A DNA stretch of 64,000 nt from Lentzea fradiae (lineage in GTDB: Bacteria > Actinomycetota > Actinomycetes > Mycobacteriales > Pseudonocardiaceae). The position numbers and the translations under genes are program-made. The DNA lies in assembly GCF_900100955.1 (NCBI RefSeq), contig NZ_FNCC01000007.1:372001-436000 (forward strand), written 5' to 3'. This document shows positions 47,251 to 56,109 of this stretch, one piece after another. Position 1 is the first letter of the stretch; each line of letters opens with the position of its first letter. Below the pieces are notes generated by a model. It was not told the origin of the DNA. It searched no databases and saw only the letters and a list, made by a program, of their open reading frames with translations.

Positions 47251-48302
47251 GAGGCCGCCACCTGTTCCGCGGGCACCTGCTCCGCGGTGATCTGCTCGGT
47301 GCCGATCCTCTCGGTGCTGATCTTCTCGGTGGCGATCTGCTCGGTGCCGACCTGTTCGGCGGTGACCTGTTCCGGGACGTGCACCGGGGTGACGCGGTCC
47401 GCGGCGGCCGTCAACGCCGCCCTGGCCGCATCGAGTTGCGTGTGGACGGTGCGGTGCAGCTCGTGCAGCTCGCCCGTCCGTTCGGCCACCTCGGCCAGCC
47501 GGCGGCTCGCCTCGCGGCAGGCCACCTTCACCACGAACTCCGCGCGGGCCTTCGCCAGCTCCTCCTGCTCCCGCAGGTGTAGCGCGGCCTCCCGGCGGCG
47601 CCGGGTCATGGTCAGCTCGAAGAACTGCTGGGTCTTGGCGCACTTGCGTTCGGAGGCGGCCTCCAGCGAGTCGCACCGCAGCGCGGCCTCGCTCAGCAAC
47701 CGGTCGGCGTCGGCCTGGGCCCGCGCGACCGCCGCCGCGCACTCGCGCTCGACCTCGTCGGCGCGTTCGCGTTGCCGCGCCTCCAGCTCGGCGTGGCGGC
47801 GCTCCACCTCGACCTCCTGACGCTCCATCGCCGCGGCACGCGACGCGCACTCCCGGCGGGCCGCTTCGAGCTCGGCGGCGGCCTCCGCCCGCAGCGCGGC
47901 CACGTCCCGTTCGGCCTCGGCGCGCAGCTCCGCGACCTCGACCTCGGCGCGGGCGCGGAGATCGGCGCACTCCCGTTCGGTCTGCTGGCGCATCTCCGCG
48001 GTCTCGTCCTCGGCGAGCCGCAGCATGCGGTGCATCCGCTCGGTGGCGCTCGCGTGCGAGCCCGACGTCGTCTCCAGCCGCTCGATCCTGGTGCGCGCCT
48101 CCTCCAGGTCGCCGCGCGTCATCTCCAGGATCTTGCGCAGGTCGGCCGCCTGCGCGAGCGCCTCCGCCCGGTCGAGGCTCGTGAAGCGCAGCTGCTCCTC
48201 GAGATTCTCGATGTGCTCGATGACCTGACGCCGGTGAAAACCCCGGTACACGACGTCGAATCCGGTGTGCAGCGGAACCAGTTCTTGCTCTTTTGCACCC
48301 AT
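47247..48302 (-). CDS. Long coiled-coil protein with pentapeptide tail
   Basis: ATG 48302 gives 351 residues (an in-frame start lies at 48308). The start (LHTGFDVVYRGFHRRQVIEH) resembles the DivIVA/Wag31 N-terminal motif. About 230 residues of Ala/Glu/Arg-rich coiled coil follow (ELRAEAERDVAALRAEAAAE), and the tail has seven 5-residue units of the type [TGASP]-x-E-x-[VI]. DivIVA-like scaffolds organise polar growth in actinomycetes. It heads the operon with the OmpA-like and acidic membrane proteins. Confidence 0.75.
   Translation of the reverse strand: MGAKEQELVPLHTGFDVVYRGFHRRQVIEHIENLEEQLRFTSLDRAEALAQAADLRKILEMTRGDLEEARTRIERLETTSGSHASATERMHRMLRLAEDETAEMRQQTERECADLRARAEVEVAELRAEAERDVAALRAEAAAELEAARRECASRAAAMERQEVEVERRHAELEARQRERADEVERECAAAVARAQADADRLLSEAALRCDSLEAASERKCAKTQQFFELTMTRRRREAALHLREQEELAKARAEFVVKVACREASRRLAEVAERTGELHELHRTVHTQLDAARAALTAAADRVTPVHVPEQVTAEQVGTEQIATEKISTERIGTEQITAEQVPAEQVAAS
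47259..47363 (-). repeat. Seven 15-bp units encoding a pentapeptide repeat
   Basis: The tail reads TAEQV, GTEQI, ATEKI, STERI, GTEQI, TAEQV, PAEQV in succession, with degenerate 15-bp DNA units. The register with Val/Ile every fifth residue differs from the heptads of the coiled coil before it. Confidence 0.85.
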
Positions 48303-48308
48303 GGTCAC

Positions 48309-48618
48309 CTACTCGTTCAACCAGGCAGAAGATTGTGCGGAGCTTACCCACGACCAGCGCCGATGAGCAGCGTCGACAATGGGCGAAACGGTTCGCGAGG
48401 CCGCGTCCGGAAACCACTCCTTGCAGCGGAAACAACATGCCCGTAGATCAAACTCAAACAACGGTCAGTCACCCGATGGTGTCAAGTTCGGCGACTTTCC
48501 GACGAACTCACTCCGTGCGTTCGTTGTGCACGGAAAGCGACGACTCAGCCATAGGTCACGCTTATTGCCTTCGATCGTTGGTGGCTAGTCTCATCACGCT
48601 TCGTTAACCTTGTCGTTC
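48309..48618. other. Intergenic region between coiled-coil operon and second DegV gene
   Basis: This 310-bp stretch separates divergent genes and is visibly poorer in GC than its surroundings. I see no convincing gene in it. TAACCT at 48605-48610 lies 8 nt before the DegV GTG and is a plausible -10 box for a leaderless transcript. The promoter of the minus-strand operon must also lie here but could not be fixed. Confidence 0.5.
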
Positions 48619-49461
48619 GTGCCCTCACGAGTAGCCGTCGTCACCGACTCGACCGCTTCGCTCCCCGCGCGCCTGGCCGAGAGGTTCGGCATCATCACGG
48701 TCCCGATGCAGCTCAAGATCGGGCCGGATCTCCTGGACGACGGCACGGTGCGCACGGACCGGCTGGTCGCCGCGATGCAGGAGCAGGTCCCGGTCGAGCC
48801 GCAGCCCCCCGCCCCCGACGCGTTCTTCTGGGCCTACCAGGACGCATGGGCCAGGGGCGCGGAGACGATCGTGTCCCTGCACGTGACGGAGCGGCTCTCC
48901 CCCGCGGCGGAGGCGGCGAAGCAGGCCGCCGCCAGGTCGCGCGTGCCGGTGTTCGTCGTCGACACGCAGTCCGCCGGCATGACGCTCGGGTTCGCCGCGG
49001 TCGCCGCGGCGCGGATCGCGCAGTCCGGCGGCACCGCCGAGAACGCGCGCAGCATCGCCGAGGAGCGCAGCCGCGCGTCGACCGTGCTCATCTACGTCGA
49101 CACGCTGCACTACCTGCGCAAGGCGGGCCGGGTCAGCGCGACGGCGAAGCTGCTCGGCGACACCCTGTCGGTCAAGCCCCTGCTCACCGTCTCGCAGGGG
49201 GTCATCACGCCGGTCGACAAGGCGTTCGGCAAGGACAGGGCGCTGGCGAAGCTCGTCGACCGGGCCGTGGCGCTCGCCTACGGGCGCGACGTCGACCTCG
49301 CGGTGGAGCACTTCGCCGCCGAGCAGGACGGCCACCAGCTCCTCGAGATGCTGCGCAAGCGGATCCCGCACGCCCGCGACGTCGTCCTGACGCAGGTCAG
49401 CGCGGCGTTGGGAGCGAACATCGGCCCGGGGGCCCTCACCGTGACGGTCTCGCCGTACTGA
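48619..49461 (+). CDS. DegV family fatty-acid-binding protein (copy 2)
   Basis: GTG 48619 gives 280 residues: VAVVTDSTASLPARLAERFG, SLHVTERLSPA, VVDTQSAGMTLGFAA, YVDTLHYLRKAGRVS, LSVKPLLTVSQG. It is clearly paralogous to copy 1 with the same length, but the ligand-loop residues differ, so a different fatty acid may be bound. A TTG at 48610 is possible but has no ribosome site. Confidence 0.93.
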   Translation: MPSRVAVVTDSTASLPARLAERFGIITVPMQLKIGPDLLDDGTVRTDRLVAAMQEQVPVEPQPPAPDAFFWAYQDAWARGAETIVSLHVTERLSPAAEAAKQAAARSRVPVFVVDTQSAGMTLGFAAVAAARIAQSGGTAENARSIAEERSRASTVLIYVDTLHYLRKAGRVSATAKLLGDTLSVKPLLTVSQGVITPVDKAFGKDRALAKLVDRAVALAYGRDVDLAVEHFAAEQDGHQLLEMLRKRIPHARDVVLTQVSAALGANIGPGALTVTVSPY

Positions 49462-49491
49462 CCTGCACTACTGACAAGTAACCTGGCGGGC

Positions 49492-50220
49492 GTGACCCTC
49501 CCCCTGACCGGCGAACGCACGGTGCCCGGCATCGCGGAAGAGAATTATTGGTTCAGGCGCCACGAGGCCGCATATCTACACCTCATCGGCCACTGTGCGG
49601 ACGCCGTCGTGCTGGAGGCCGGGTGCGGCGAGGGCTACGGCGCCCAGCTGATCCGCACGGTCGCGCGGCGGGTGATCGCGCTCGACTACGACGAGCTGAC
49701 GTCACAGCACGTGGCGAGCACCTACCCGCAACTGGACGTGCTGCGCGGGAACCTCGCGATGCTGCCGTTGCGCGACGAGAGCGTGGACGTGGTGGCGAAC
49801 CTGCAGGTCATCGAGCACCTGTGGGACCAGGAGGGGTTCCTCGCGGAGTGCCGGCGCGTGCTGCGTCCCGGCGGGACGCTCATCGTGACGACGCCGAACA
49901 GGCTCACGTTCTCGCCGGGTCAGGACACGCCGCTCAACCCGTTCCACACCAGGGAGCTCGCACCGTCCGAACTGGACGAGATGCTGCGCGAGGCTGGTTT
50001 CCGCGTTGACGAACTGACGGGGCTGCGGCACGGCCGAAGGCTTGACACGCTCCTGAACGGACAGATCATCGACGCACAGGTCGAGGTCGCCCTGTCCGGC
50101 GCGCCGTGGCCGGCCGAGCTGAAGGAGGCGGTGGAGTCGGTGACGGTGCAGGACTTCGACATCACGCCCGACGACATGGACACGTCCCTGGACCTGGTGG
50201 CCGTGGCGGTGCGCACATGA
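49492..50220 (+). CDS. SAM-dependent methyltransferase
   Basis: The 242-residue class I methyltransferase has motif I VLEAGCGEGYGAQL, acidic ALDYDEL and motif IV ANLQVIEHLWDQEGF. By position with the GH57 and GT4 genes it matches Rv3030 of the mycobacterial methylglucose polysaccharide locus as I recall, so methylation of a glucan is the best guess. The stop overlaps the GH57 start (ATGA). Confidence 0.9.
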   Translation: MTLPLTGERTVPGIAEENYWFRRHEAAYLHLIGHCADAVVLEAGCGEGYGAQLIRTVARRVIALDYDELTSQHVASTYPQLDVLRGNLAMLPLRDESVDVVANLQVIEHLWDQEGFLAECRRVLRPGGTLIVTTPNRLTFSPGQDTPLNPFHTRELAPSELDEMLREAGFRVDELTGLRHGRRLDTLLNGQIIDAQVEVALSGAPWPAELKEAVESVTVQDFDITPDDMDTSLDLVAVAVRT

Positions 50221-51683
50221 CCGGCCGCACCACCACCGAGGGCACGTTCTGCCTGGTCCTGCACAGCCACCTGCCCTGGCTCGCGCACCACGGCACGTGG
50301 CCGGTCGGCGAGGAGTGGCTCTACCAGGCGTGGGCGCACTCGTACCTGCCCGTCGTGGACATGCTGCGCCGCTTCGCCGACGAGGGCCGCACCGACGTGC
50401 TGACGCTCGGCGTCACGCCGGTGCTGGCCGCCCAGCTCGACGACCCGTACAGCCTGCGCGGCGCGCACGACTGGCTCGGCAACTGGCACCTGCGCTCCCA
50501 CTACGCGGCACGGCGGCTGCCCGAGCTGGCCTCCTACGAGCACCGCGCGTCGTCGTGGGCGCTGGAGCAGTTCGAGACGCACTGGCGGCACGGGTTCTCG
50601 CCGATCCTGCGGTCCCTTGTGGACTCCTCGACGATCGAGCTGCTCGGCGGACCGGCGACGCATCCGTTCCAGCCGCTGCTGGACCCGCGGGTGCGGTCGT
50701 TCGCGCTGCGGACCGGTCTGGACGACACCGCGCTGCGGATCGGCCGTGCGCCGGAAGGCATCTGGGCACCCGAGTGCGGCTACTCGCCCGGCATGGAGGA
50801 GGGCTACGCGGCGGCGGGCGTGCGGCGGTTCATGGTGGACGGCCCCGCCCTGCACGGCGACACCTCGGCGGCGCGTCCCGTGGGATCGTCGGACGTGCTC
50901 GCGTTCGGCCGCGACCTCGAAGTCTCGTACCGGGTGTGGTCGCCGAAGGTCGGCTACCCCGGCGACGCGGCCTACCGGGATTTTCACACCTTCGACCACC
51001 CGACGGGCCTCAAGCCGTCGCGCGTGACGGGCAAGGGCGTCGCACCGGAGGACAAGCGCCCATACGAACCGCAGCTCGCACGTGAAGCGATCTCCCGGCA
51101 CGTGGAGGACTTCGTCGAGACGGTCGTGCGGCGGTTGCGCGCGATCGACGGTGGTCTCGTCGTGGCCGCCTACGACACCGAGCTGTACGGACACTGGTGG
51201 CACGAAGGTCCGATGTGGCTGGAACAGGTGCTGCGCGCGCTGCCGGAAGCCGGTGTGCGCGTCACGACCCTGCGCGGCGCCGTCGAAGCCGGTCACGTGG
51301 GCACGCCGGTCGAGCTGCCCGCGTCGTCGTGGGGCAGCGGCAAGGACTGGCGGGTCTGGGACGGGGCGCAGGTGGCGGACATCGTGTCGCTGAACGCGTC
51401 GGTGCAGCAGGAGCTGCTGGGCCTCGACTTCTCGTCGGACGTGCGGGACCCGGTGCTCGACCAGGCGGTGCGCGAGGCGATGCTGGCGCTGTCGAGCGAC
51501 TGGGCGTTCATGGTCACCAAGGACTCGGCGGCCGACTACGCCCGGTACCGCGCGAAGATTCACAGCGACCGCTTCAGCGAGCTCGCCGCTTTGGCGCGCG
51601 GCGGTCGAGGACGTGCGAGAGCGGCGGAACTCCGCGCGGCAGACGGCCCGTTCGGCCACCTGGACGCGCGAGGAATGAGGTAA
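50217..51683 (+). CDS. GH57 1,4-alpha-glucan branching enzyme
   Basis: The 488-residue GH57 protein begins CLVLHSHLPWLAHHGTWPVGEEW split as HSHLPW and the family's first conserved segment. The nucleophile Glu lies in GIWAPECGYSPG and the acid Asp in AAYDTELYGHWWHEG; a helical C-terminal domain follows. It forms alpha-1,6 branches in glycogen or methylglucose polysaccharide. It matches Rv3031 by position. Confidence 0.92.
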   Translation: MTGRTTTEGTFCLVLHSHLPWLAHHGTWPVGEEWLYQAWAHSYLPVVDMLRRFADEGRTDVLTLGVTPVLAAQLDDPYSLRGAHDWLGNWHLRSHYAARRLPELASYEHRASSWALEQFETHWRHGFSPILRSLVDSSTIELLGGPATHPFQPLLDPRVRSFALRTGLDDTALRIGRAPEGIWAPECGYSPGMEEGYAAAGVRRFMVDGPALHGDTSAARPVGSSDVLAFGRDLEVSYRVWSPKVGYPGDAAYRDFHTFDHPTGLKPSRVTGKGVAPEDKRPYEPQLAREAISRHVEDFVETVVRRLRAIDGGLVVAAYDTELYGHWWHEGPMWLEQVLRALPEAGVRVTTLRGAVEAGHVGTPVELPASSWGSGKDWRVWDGAQVADIVSLNASVQQELLGLDFSSDVRDPVLDQAVREAMLALSSDWAFMVTKDSAADYARYRAKIHSDRFSELAALARGGRGRARAAELRAADGPFGHLDARGMR

Positions 51684-51687
51684 CGGG

Positions 51688-52935
51688 ATGCGCGTGCTGA
51701 TGTTGTCGTGGGAGTACCCGCCGGTGGTGGTCGGCGGGCTGGGCAGGCACGTCCACGCGCTCGCGACACAGCTGGCCGCGCAGGGGCACGACGTCGTGGT
51801 GCTGTGCCGGCAGCCCTCCGGCACCGACGCGGTCACGCACCCGACCACCGACGTGGTCAGCGAAGGCGTGCGCCTGGTCCGCGTGGCCGAGGACCCCGCG
51901 CACTTCGTGTTCGAGAAGGACCTCCTGGCGTGGACCCTCGCGATGGGCCACGCGATGACCCGCGCCGGACTGGCGCTCGGCTCGTGGCGCCCCGACGTCG
52001 TGCACGCCCACGACTGGCTCGTCGCCCACCCGGCCGTCGCCCTCGCCGAGGCGTTCGGCGTGCCGCTGGTGGCGACCGTCCACGCCACCGAGGCAGGCCG
52101 CCACTCCGGCTGGCTGTCCCACCCGCTCAACCAGCAGGTCCACTCCGTCGAGTGGTGGCTCGCGAACCGCGCCGACTCCCTGATCACCTGCTCGTCCGCG
52201 ATGCGCGGCGAGGTGGCGCACCTGTTCGACGTGGACACCGCCGACGTCTCCGTGCTGCACAACGGCATCGAGCCGGGCGGCTGGAAAGTGCGCCCCGCCG
52301 ACGTCGCCAAGGCCCGCCGCACCTACTCCCCGCACGGCGACCCGCTGCTGCTGTTCTTCGGCAGGATCGAGTGGGAGAAGGGCATCCAGGACCTGATCGC
52401 CGCCCTCCCCCGCATCCGCCGCACCCACCGCGGCACCCGCGTGGTCGTGGCGGGCGGCGGCTCGCAGACCGAATGGCTTCGCGACCAAGCCCGCAAGCAC
52501 CGCGTCCTGCGCGCAGTGGAGTTCGTCGGCCACCTCTCCGACCGAACGCTCGCAGCACTCCTGACCGCGGCGAACGCCGTCGTCCTCCCGTCCCGCTACG
52601 AACCGTTCGGCATCGTCGCCCTGGAAGCAGCCGCGGCCGGAACCCCGCTGGTCGCCTCGACCGCGGGAGGACTCGGCGAGGTGGTCCTGGACGGCGAGAC
52701 GGGCCTGTCGTTCGCCCCCGGCGACGTGGACGGCCTGACCAGAGCCGTCCGCGACGTCCTCTCCGACCCCACGTCAGCCGCCACCCGCGCCCACGCCGCC
52801 AAGGCCCGCCTGGCGTCCGACTTCAACTGGTCGACGATCGCCGAGGACACCGCCACCGTCTACGCGGCAGCCCGAGTACGCCCCCCACGCGTGCTGGGCC
52901 GCCCGAAGATCGCCACCGGCAACCTCTTCACCTGA
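51688..52935 (+). CDS. GT4 alpha-glucosyltransferase
   Basis: This 415-residue GT-B enzyme has the N-terminal glycogen-synthase-like WEYPPVVVGGLGRHVHAL, ADVSVLHNGIEPGGW, FFGRIEWEKGIQDLI and the C-terminal E-x7-E motif EPFGIVALEAAAAGTPLV. It should extend an alpha-1,4-glucan from a nucleotide sugar, as Rv3032 does. It starts 4 nt after the GH57 stop. Confidence 0.92.
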   Translation: MRVLMLSWEYPPVVVGGLGRHVHALATQLAAQGHDVVVLCRQPSGTDAVTHPTTDVVSEGVRLVRVAEDPAHFVFEKDLLAWTLAMGHAMTRAGLALGSWRPDVVHAHDWLVAHPAVALAEAFGVPLVATVHATEAGRHSGWLSHPLNQQVHSVEWWLANRADSLITCSSAMRGEVAHLFDVDTADVSVLHNGIEPGGWKVRPADVAKARRTYSPHGDPLLLFFGRIEWEKGIQDLIAALPRIRRTHRGTRVVVAGGGSQTEWLRDQARKHRVLRAVEFVGHLSDRTLAALLTAANAVVLPSRYEPFGIVALEAAAAGTPLVASTAGGLGEVVLDGETGLSFAPGDVDGLTRAVRDVLSDPTSAATRAHAAKARLASDFNWSTIAEDTATVYAAARVRPPRVLGRPKIATGNLFT

Positions 52936-52952
52936 CACTCCGCTTTCCGGAC

Positions 52953-52986
52953 ACCCGGCGTTCGGACGCCTCACGCCGAGGCGTCG
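52953..52986. terminator. Hairpin between GT4 and acyltransferase genes
   Basis: Near-complementary arms GCGTTCGGACGCCTC and GAGGCGTCGGACGC, with one bulge, lie around ACGCC. It covers the last codons of the convergent acyltransferase gene and follows the GT4 stop by 17 nt. Confidence 0.6.
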
Positions 52987-53732
52987 GACGCTTCCTCGGT
53001 CCGCCGGGCCAAAGCCTCCTTGGCCTTGCGGGCCATGTCCGCGATATCGGCCCGCCGCTGGGCGTCCGCCTCGTAGTCGGCCCGCCGGTCCCGCACCACC
53101 CTGGCCGGCATGCCGACCGCGATCTTGAAGTCCGGCACGTCCCCCCGGACAACGGCGTGCGCCCCCAGCACACACCCCCGCCCGACCCGAGTCCCGCGCA
53201 ACACCGTCACCTTCGTCCCGAGCCAGCAGTCCGGCCCGATCCGCACCGGCGACTTCACGATCCCCTGGTCCTTGATCGGCAGGGTGATGTCCTCGGTCTT
53301 GTGGTCGAAGTCGCAGATGTAGACCCAGTCCGCCACCAGACTCGACGCGCCGATCTCGACGTCGAGGTAGCAGTTGACCGTGTTGTCCTTCCCGAACACG
53401 ACCTTGTCGCCGATCCGCAACGACCCCTCGTGACACCGGATGGCGTTGCCGTCCCCGATGTGCACCCACCGCCCGATCTCCAGCCGCCCGTACCCCGGCC
53501 GGGCCATCACGTCGACCCGCTTGCCGAAGAACACCATGCCGCGCAGCACCACGTGCGGGTTGAGCAGCCGGAACTTCAGCAGCCGCCAGTACCGCACCAG
53601 GTACCAGGGGGTGTAGGCGCGGTGGCGCAGGACCCAGCGCAACGACGCCATCGTGAGAAAACGCGCCTGCATCGGGTCCCGGCGCGACCTGCGCCAGCGA
53701 GTCCAGACAGGTGCGCCCCACATCGAAGTCAT
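52971..53732 (-). CDS. Left-handed beta-helix (hexapeptide) acyltransferase
   Basis: The 253-residue protein has hexapeptide repeats (IGRWVHIGDGNAI, RIGDKVVFGKDN, VEIGASSLVADW, RIGPDCWLGTKVTVLRG, VGRGCVLGAHAVV) ending AVGMPARVVRDRR. Such enzymes transfer acetyl or similar groups to sugars. It is convergent with the methylglucose-type operon, in the place of Rv3034c as I recall, so it may acylate the polysaccharide. Confidence 0.9.
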   Translation of the reverse strand: MTSMWGAPVWTRWRRSRRDPMQARFLTMASLRWVLRHRAYTPWYLVRYWRLLKFRLLNPHVVLRGMVFFGKRVDVMARPGYGRLEIGRWVHIGDGNAIRCHEGSLRIGDKVVFGKDNTVNCYLDVEIGASSLVADWVYICDFDHKTEDITLPIKDQGIVKSPVRIGPDCWLGTKVTVLRGTRVGRGCVLGAHAVVRGDVPDFKIAVGMPARVVRDRRADYEADAQRRADIADMARKAKEALARRTEEASDASA

Positions 53733-54552
53733 GTGAGAACTCTAGCTTTCGACCTGCGGCGGGATCGACCAGCCCTCGGTCTGACCTGCTAGTTTGCCAC
53801 TTGTCGCGTCCGGTCCGATCCGGTCCGTTCTGAACCTCAGACGGCCTGGAGACGGCCTCGAAGTTGATCATAGTGCTCCCTCGTGCCCGCTCACTCGTGC
53901 GGACCGAGGGGCCGTACTGGCATGGCACGGACGGCTCGACGAAGGTCGGGCGAGGCTGGCGGCGGCACGGAACGACGGCGTCAGGTGAACTGGCTCGGCG
54001 GTCGCCTGCTTGGTGACCTGGGTCCGGCGGTTCATAGAACGGACAGCCTCCGCCTCAAGCTCGTACAGGCCCCAGAGGGCGAACTGTCCGGCGGGAGCGT
54101 GGTGGCGGCGTCTTCATCGTCGGCGCTCCTGCAGTCGAGTTACTGGCCTTGGTGAGGCGGTGGCTACTCGCCCCCGCTCCCTCGGCCCTGGCCGCAGTCA
54201 GCACCGTGTCGGCGGCGGCACGGGTGGGTCTTGGCCCATCGCGTAGCGACGCCGTAGGCGCTCTTGATACCGGCGGCATGGCGTTAACGATCTGGCCCCG
54301 TGGGAGGAGTCAGCGTCTGTATGCTGCGCGTTCACGACTGATGCCGCGGTGAGGCGGCCCCGGCTTCTTGGGATGCGCGGTCGGCGGCGGCGCGCCTTGA
54401 TCCTATAAAGCCTATTCGACAGCTACACAAAAGGACAACTTCGCGTTTCGCGCTGGTACTTGACATCGCCGACTACAGCTTCGATCGTCTCGTCATCGCA
54501 GCACCAGATGAAGGATCAGTCCACACTCGTGATCCAACGGTCGAACGCAGTC
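53733..54552. other. Long region without a supportable gene
   Basis: No frame in these 820 bp resembles a known protein or has a ribosome site with consistent codon bias. It contains copy A of the 35-bp repeat (54234-54268), and the sequence becomes AT-richer after about 54400. It looks like degraded accessory DNA at the edge of the syntenic backbone. Confidence 0.55.
54234..54268 (+). repeat. Dispersed 35-bp repeat, copy A
   Basis: It begins GCCCATCGCG and ends CTTGAT, and matches 58992-59026 at 32 of 35 positions. In copy B the RNA could form two small hairpins with TTCG-type loops (CGCCTTCGGCG and CGCTTCGCG on the complementary strand); copy A's changes disrupt the loops symmetrically. 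I recall similar sequences as common actinobacterial repeats but cannot verify this. Confidence 0.8.
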
Positions 54553-55218
54553 TTAGCTAACCATCCTCCAGGTCCCACAGCCACGGGTAGTGAATGCGCC
54601 ATCAGACGGCGAAACCACGACTTCTAGCTCCCTCGCAGCTGTCACAAACTGGTTATCGATTATAGACCCATCGCGAGCAGTTCGTTCCCAGTAGCAGTTT
54701 TCAATGATCCCGGAAACGCGATACCGACCCGGCTTAATGTCCTCCGGAACAAAGAATGATCCGCCAGAATATCCACGCTTAACCGCTCCATTGACGGCAT
54801 CTTCAAGCAGCGGAACGTGCTGCGGACAGAAGATCGGAACACCTGACTCAAAGATTGGTTTTTCATTTTTCCATTCGATTTCCATTCTTTCACCATGACT
54901 GAGCCCTGAGACCTCCTCTGGGCCGTCGAATTCCTTGCAGATATGCTTCACATAACTCGCCGGGCCACTGTACTCGCCCCCCGAACTGCGAAAGTCGCCG
55001 GGAGTCGCCCAGCCTTCCTTAATAGCGCGTGCGTCAAACTCTTGCTCTGGCGTAGAAGGCTGCACCGTAGTTGTCGTGGTGACCATTGCAGCAACCGTGG
55101 TCGTCGCCGCAGGCGACGAAGGTGCCTGCACGTCCATAGCGGCAGGCGATGAAGAACACGCCACCAGAAGACCACCCGCACACACCAACACCCCAAAAGC
55201 CTGCCGCTTCATCTGCAC
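54553..55218 (-). CDS. Low-GC lipoprotein
   Basis: The 221-residue protein has a signal peptide with lipobox LLVAC (Cys about 21), then a Thr/Ala/Pro-rich spacer. The globular part (about 60-221) contains a segment typical of surface proteins of unknown role (SFFVPEDIKPGRYRVSG, then NCYWERTARDG). Codon use includes many AAT, GAA and TTT codons unlike neighbours, a sign of transfer. The start may be ATG 55218 or 55212. Confidence 0.8.
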   Translation of the reverse strand: MQMKRQAFGVLVCAGGLLVACSSSPAAMDVQAPSSPAATTTVAAMVTTTTTVQPSTPEQEFDARAIKEGWATPGDFRSSGGEYSGPASYVKHICKEFDGPEEVSGLSHGERMEIEWKNEKPIFESGVPIFCPQHVPLLEDAVNGAVKRGYSGGSFFVPEDIKPGRYRVSGIIENCYWERTARDGSIIDNQFVTAARELEVVVSPSDGAFTTRGCGTWRMVS

Positions 55219-55302
55219 TCCTTAGTTTCCAAGCAGATCGCATCCACGATGTCGCTTGTTACAGGAGTCCGCAGTACGACGCTCAACACAACCGAAGTTC
55301 AG

Positions 55303-56109
55303 CTAATCAAGCAAGGAGGAGGTCGACTGCACAAGCGAGAGAAGTTGATCCGAAATTCCCGGAGCGACCGCAACAGTATCCGGAGAGTTGATGTTGTGCG
55401 TCGCACCAGTGCTATCCATCACCAAGGCCCCCGACTCACGCGCAATCAAAATTCCCGCCGCGAGATCCAAGGTATTGTTCGAAAGAACGATCGCAGCGTC
55501 TACACGCCCCTCAGCCAGCCAGACCAGATCATGCGCAGCGGATCCGAACATGCGGACACGCTCGACCTGCGCCGCAAGTTTCGCAGTAAGCTTGATTCGC
55601 TCACGATTCTTCTTCGAAGCGTCCTTACCAATCGCATAGTCCCCCATAGCCACGATCGATTTTGACAACTCAGTTGTCTCGCTCACCGACATCTTTTTAC
55701 CATTGACGAAAGCGCCGTTTCCGACGACCGCAGAGTAGTGTAGATCAAAGTACGGCAAGGAAACCGCCGCGACTAGGGCGCGACCGCCACGCATCAGAAC
55801 CAAAGAAATTCCACATAGCGGTATTCCATGGACGAAGTTCGCGGTGCCGTCTATGGGATCGAGACCCCATATACAAGCGCCTTCAGCCCCCGAACCGCTA
55901 CGGCCTTCTTCTTCGCCAACGAAATCGATATCCGGCGTAGCCTCGGCAAGGTACTTACGAATCTCGTGTTCGATTCTCACGTCCACGTCGGTGAAAGTGT
56001 CGCGGTCGGCCTTCTCTGTGACCGTTTCCGGGCGGCCTGTCCTGATCAGCTCATGACCGATGCGGACAGCCTTCCTGGCTACATCCGCCAGGTGGTCGAG
56101 CTGGTACAT
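55303..56109 (-). CDS. Inositol monophosphatase family protein
   Basis: The 268-residue protein has both metal-binding motifs: VGEEEGRSG and WGLDPIDGTANFVHG, plus the final Asp in NNTLDLAAGILIA (usually W-D-x-A-A-G; here L-D-L-A-A-G). It would hydrolyse inositol phosphate or a similar sugar phosphate. The ATG at 56109 touches the stop of the DUF5919 gene, so they are coupled. The 3' half is visibly lower in GC than the 5' half. Confidence 0.9.
   Translation of the reverse strand: MYQLDHLADVARKAVRIGHELIRTGRPETVTEKADRDTFTDVDVRIEHEIRKYLAEATPDIDFVGEEEGRSGSGAEGACIWGLDPIDGTANFVHGIPLCGISLVLMRGGRALVAAVSLPYFDLHYSAVVGNGAFVNGKKMSVSETTELSKSIVAMGDYAIGKDASKKNRERIKLTAKLAAQVERVRMFGSAAHDLVWLAEGRVDAAIVLSNNTLDLAAGILIARESGALVMDSTGATHNINSPDTVAVAPGISDQLLSLVQSTSSLLD

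Noticed and set aside
47259..47363. CRISPR-like regular repeats
   Set aside because: The units are contiguous 15-bp coding repeats in frame with a protein, with no spacers.
53733..54552. Short frames or a tRNA attachment site in the long gap
   Set aside because: None of the frames has a ribosome site or motif, and no tRNA cloverleaf could be built by eye.
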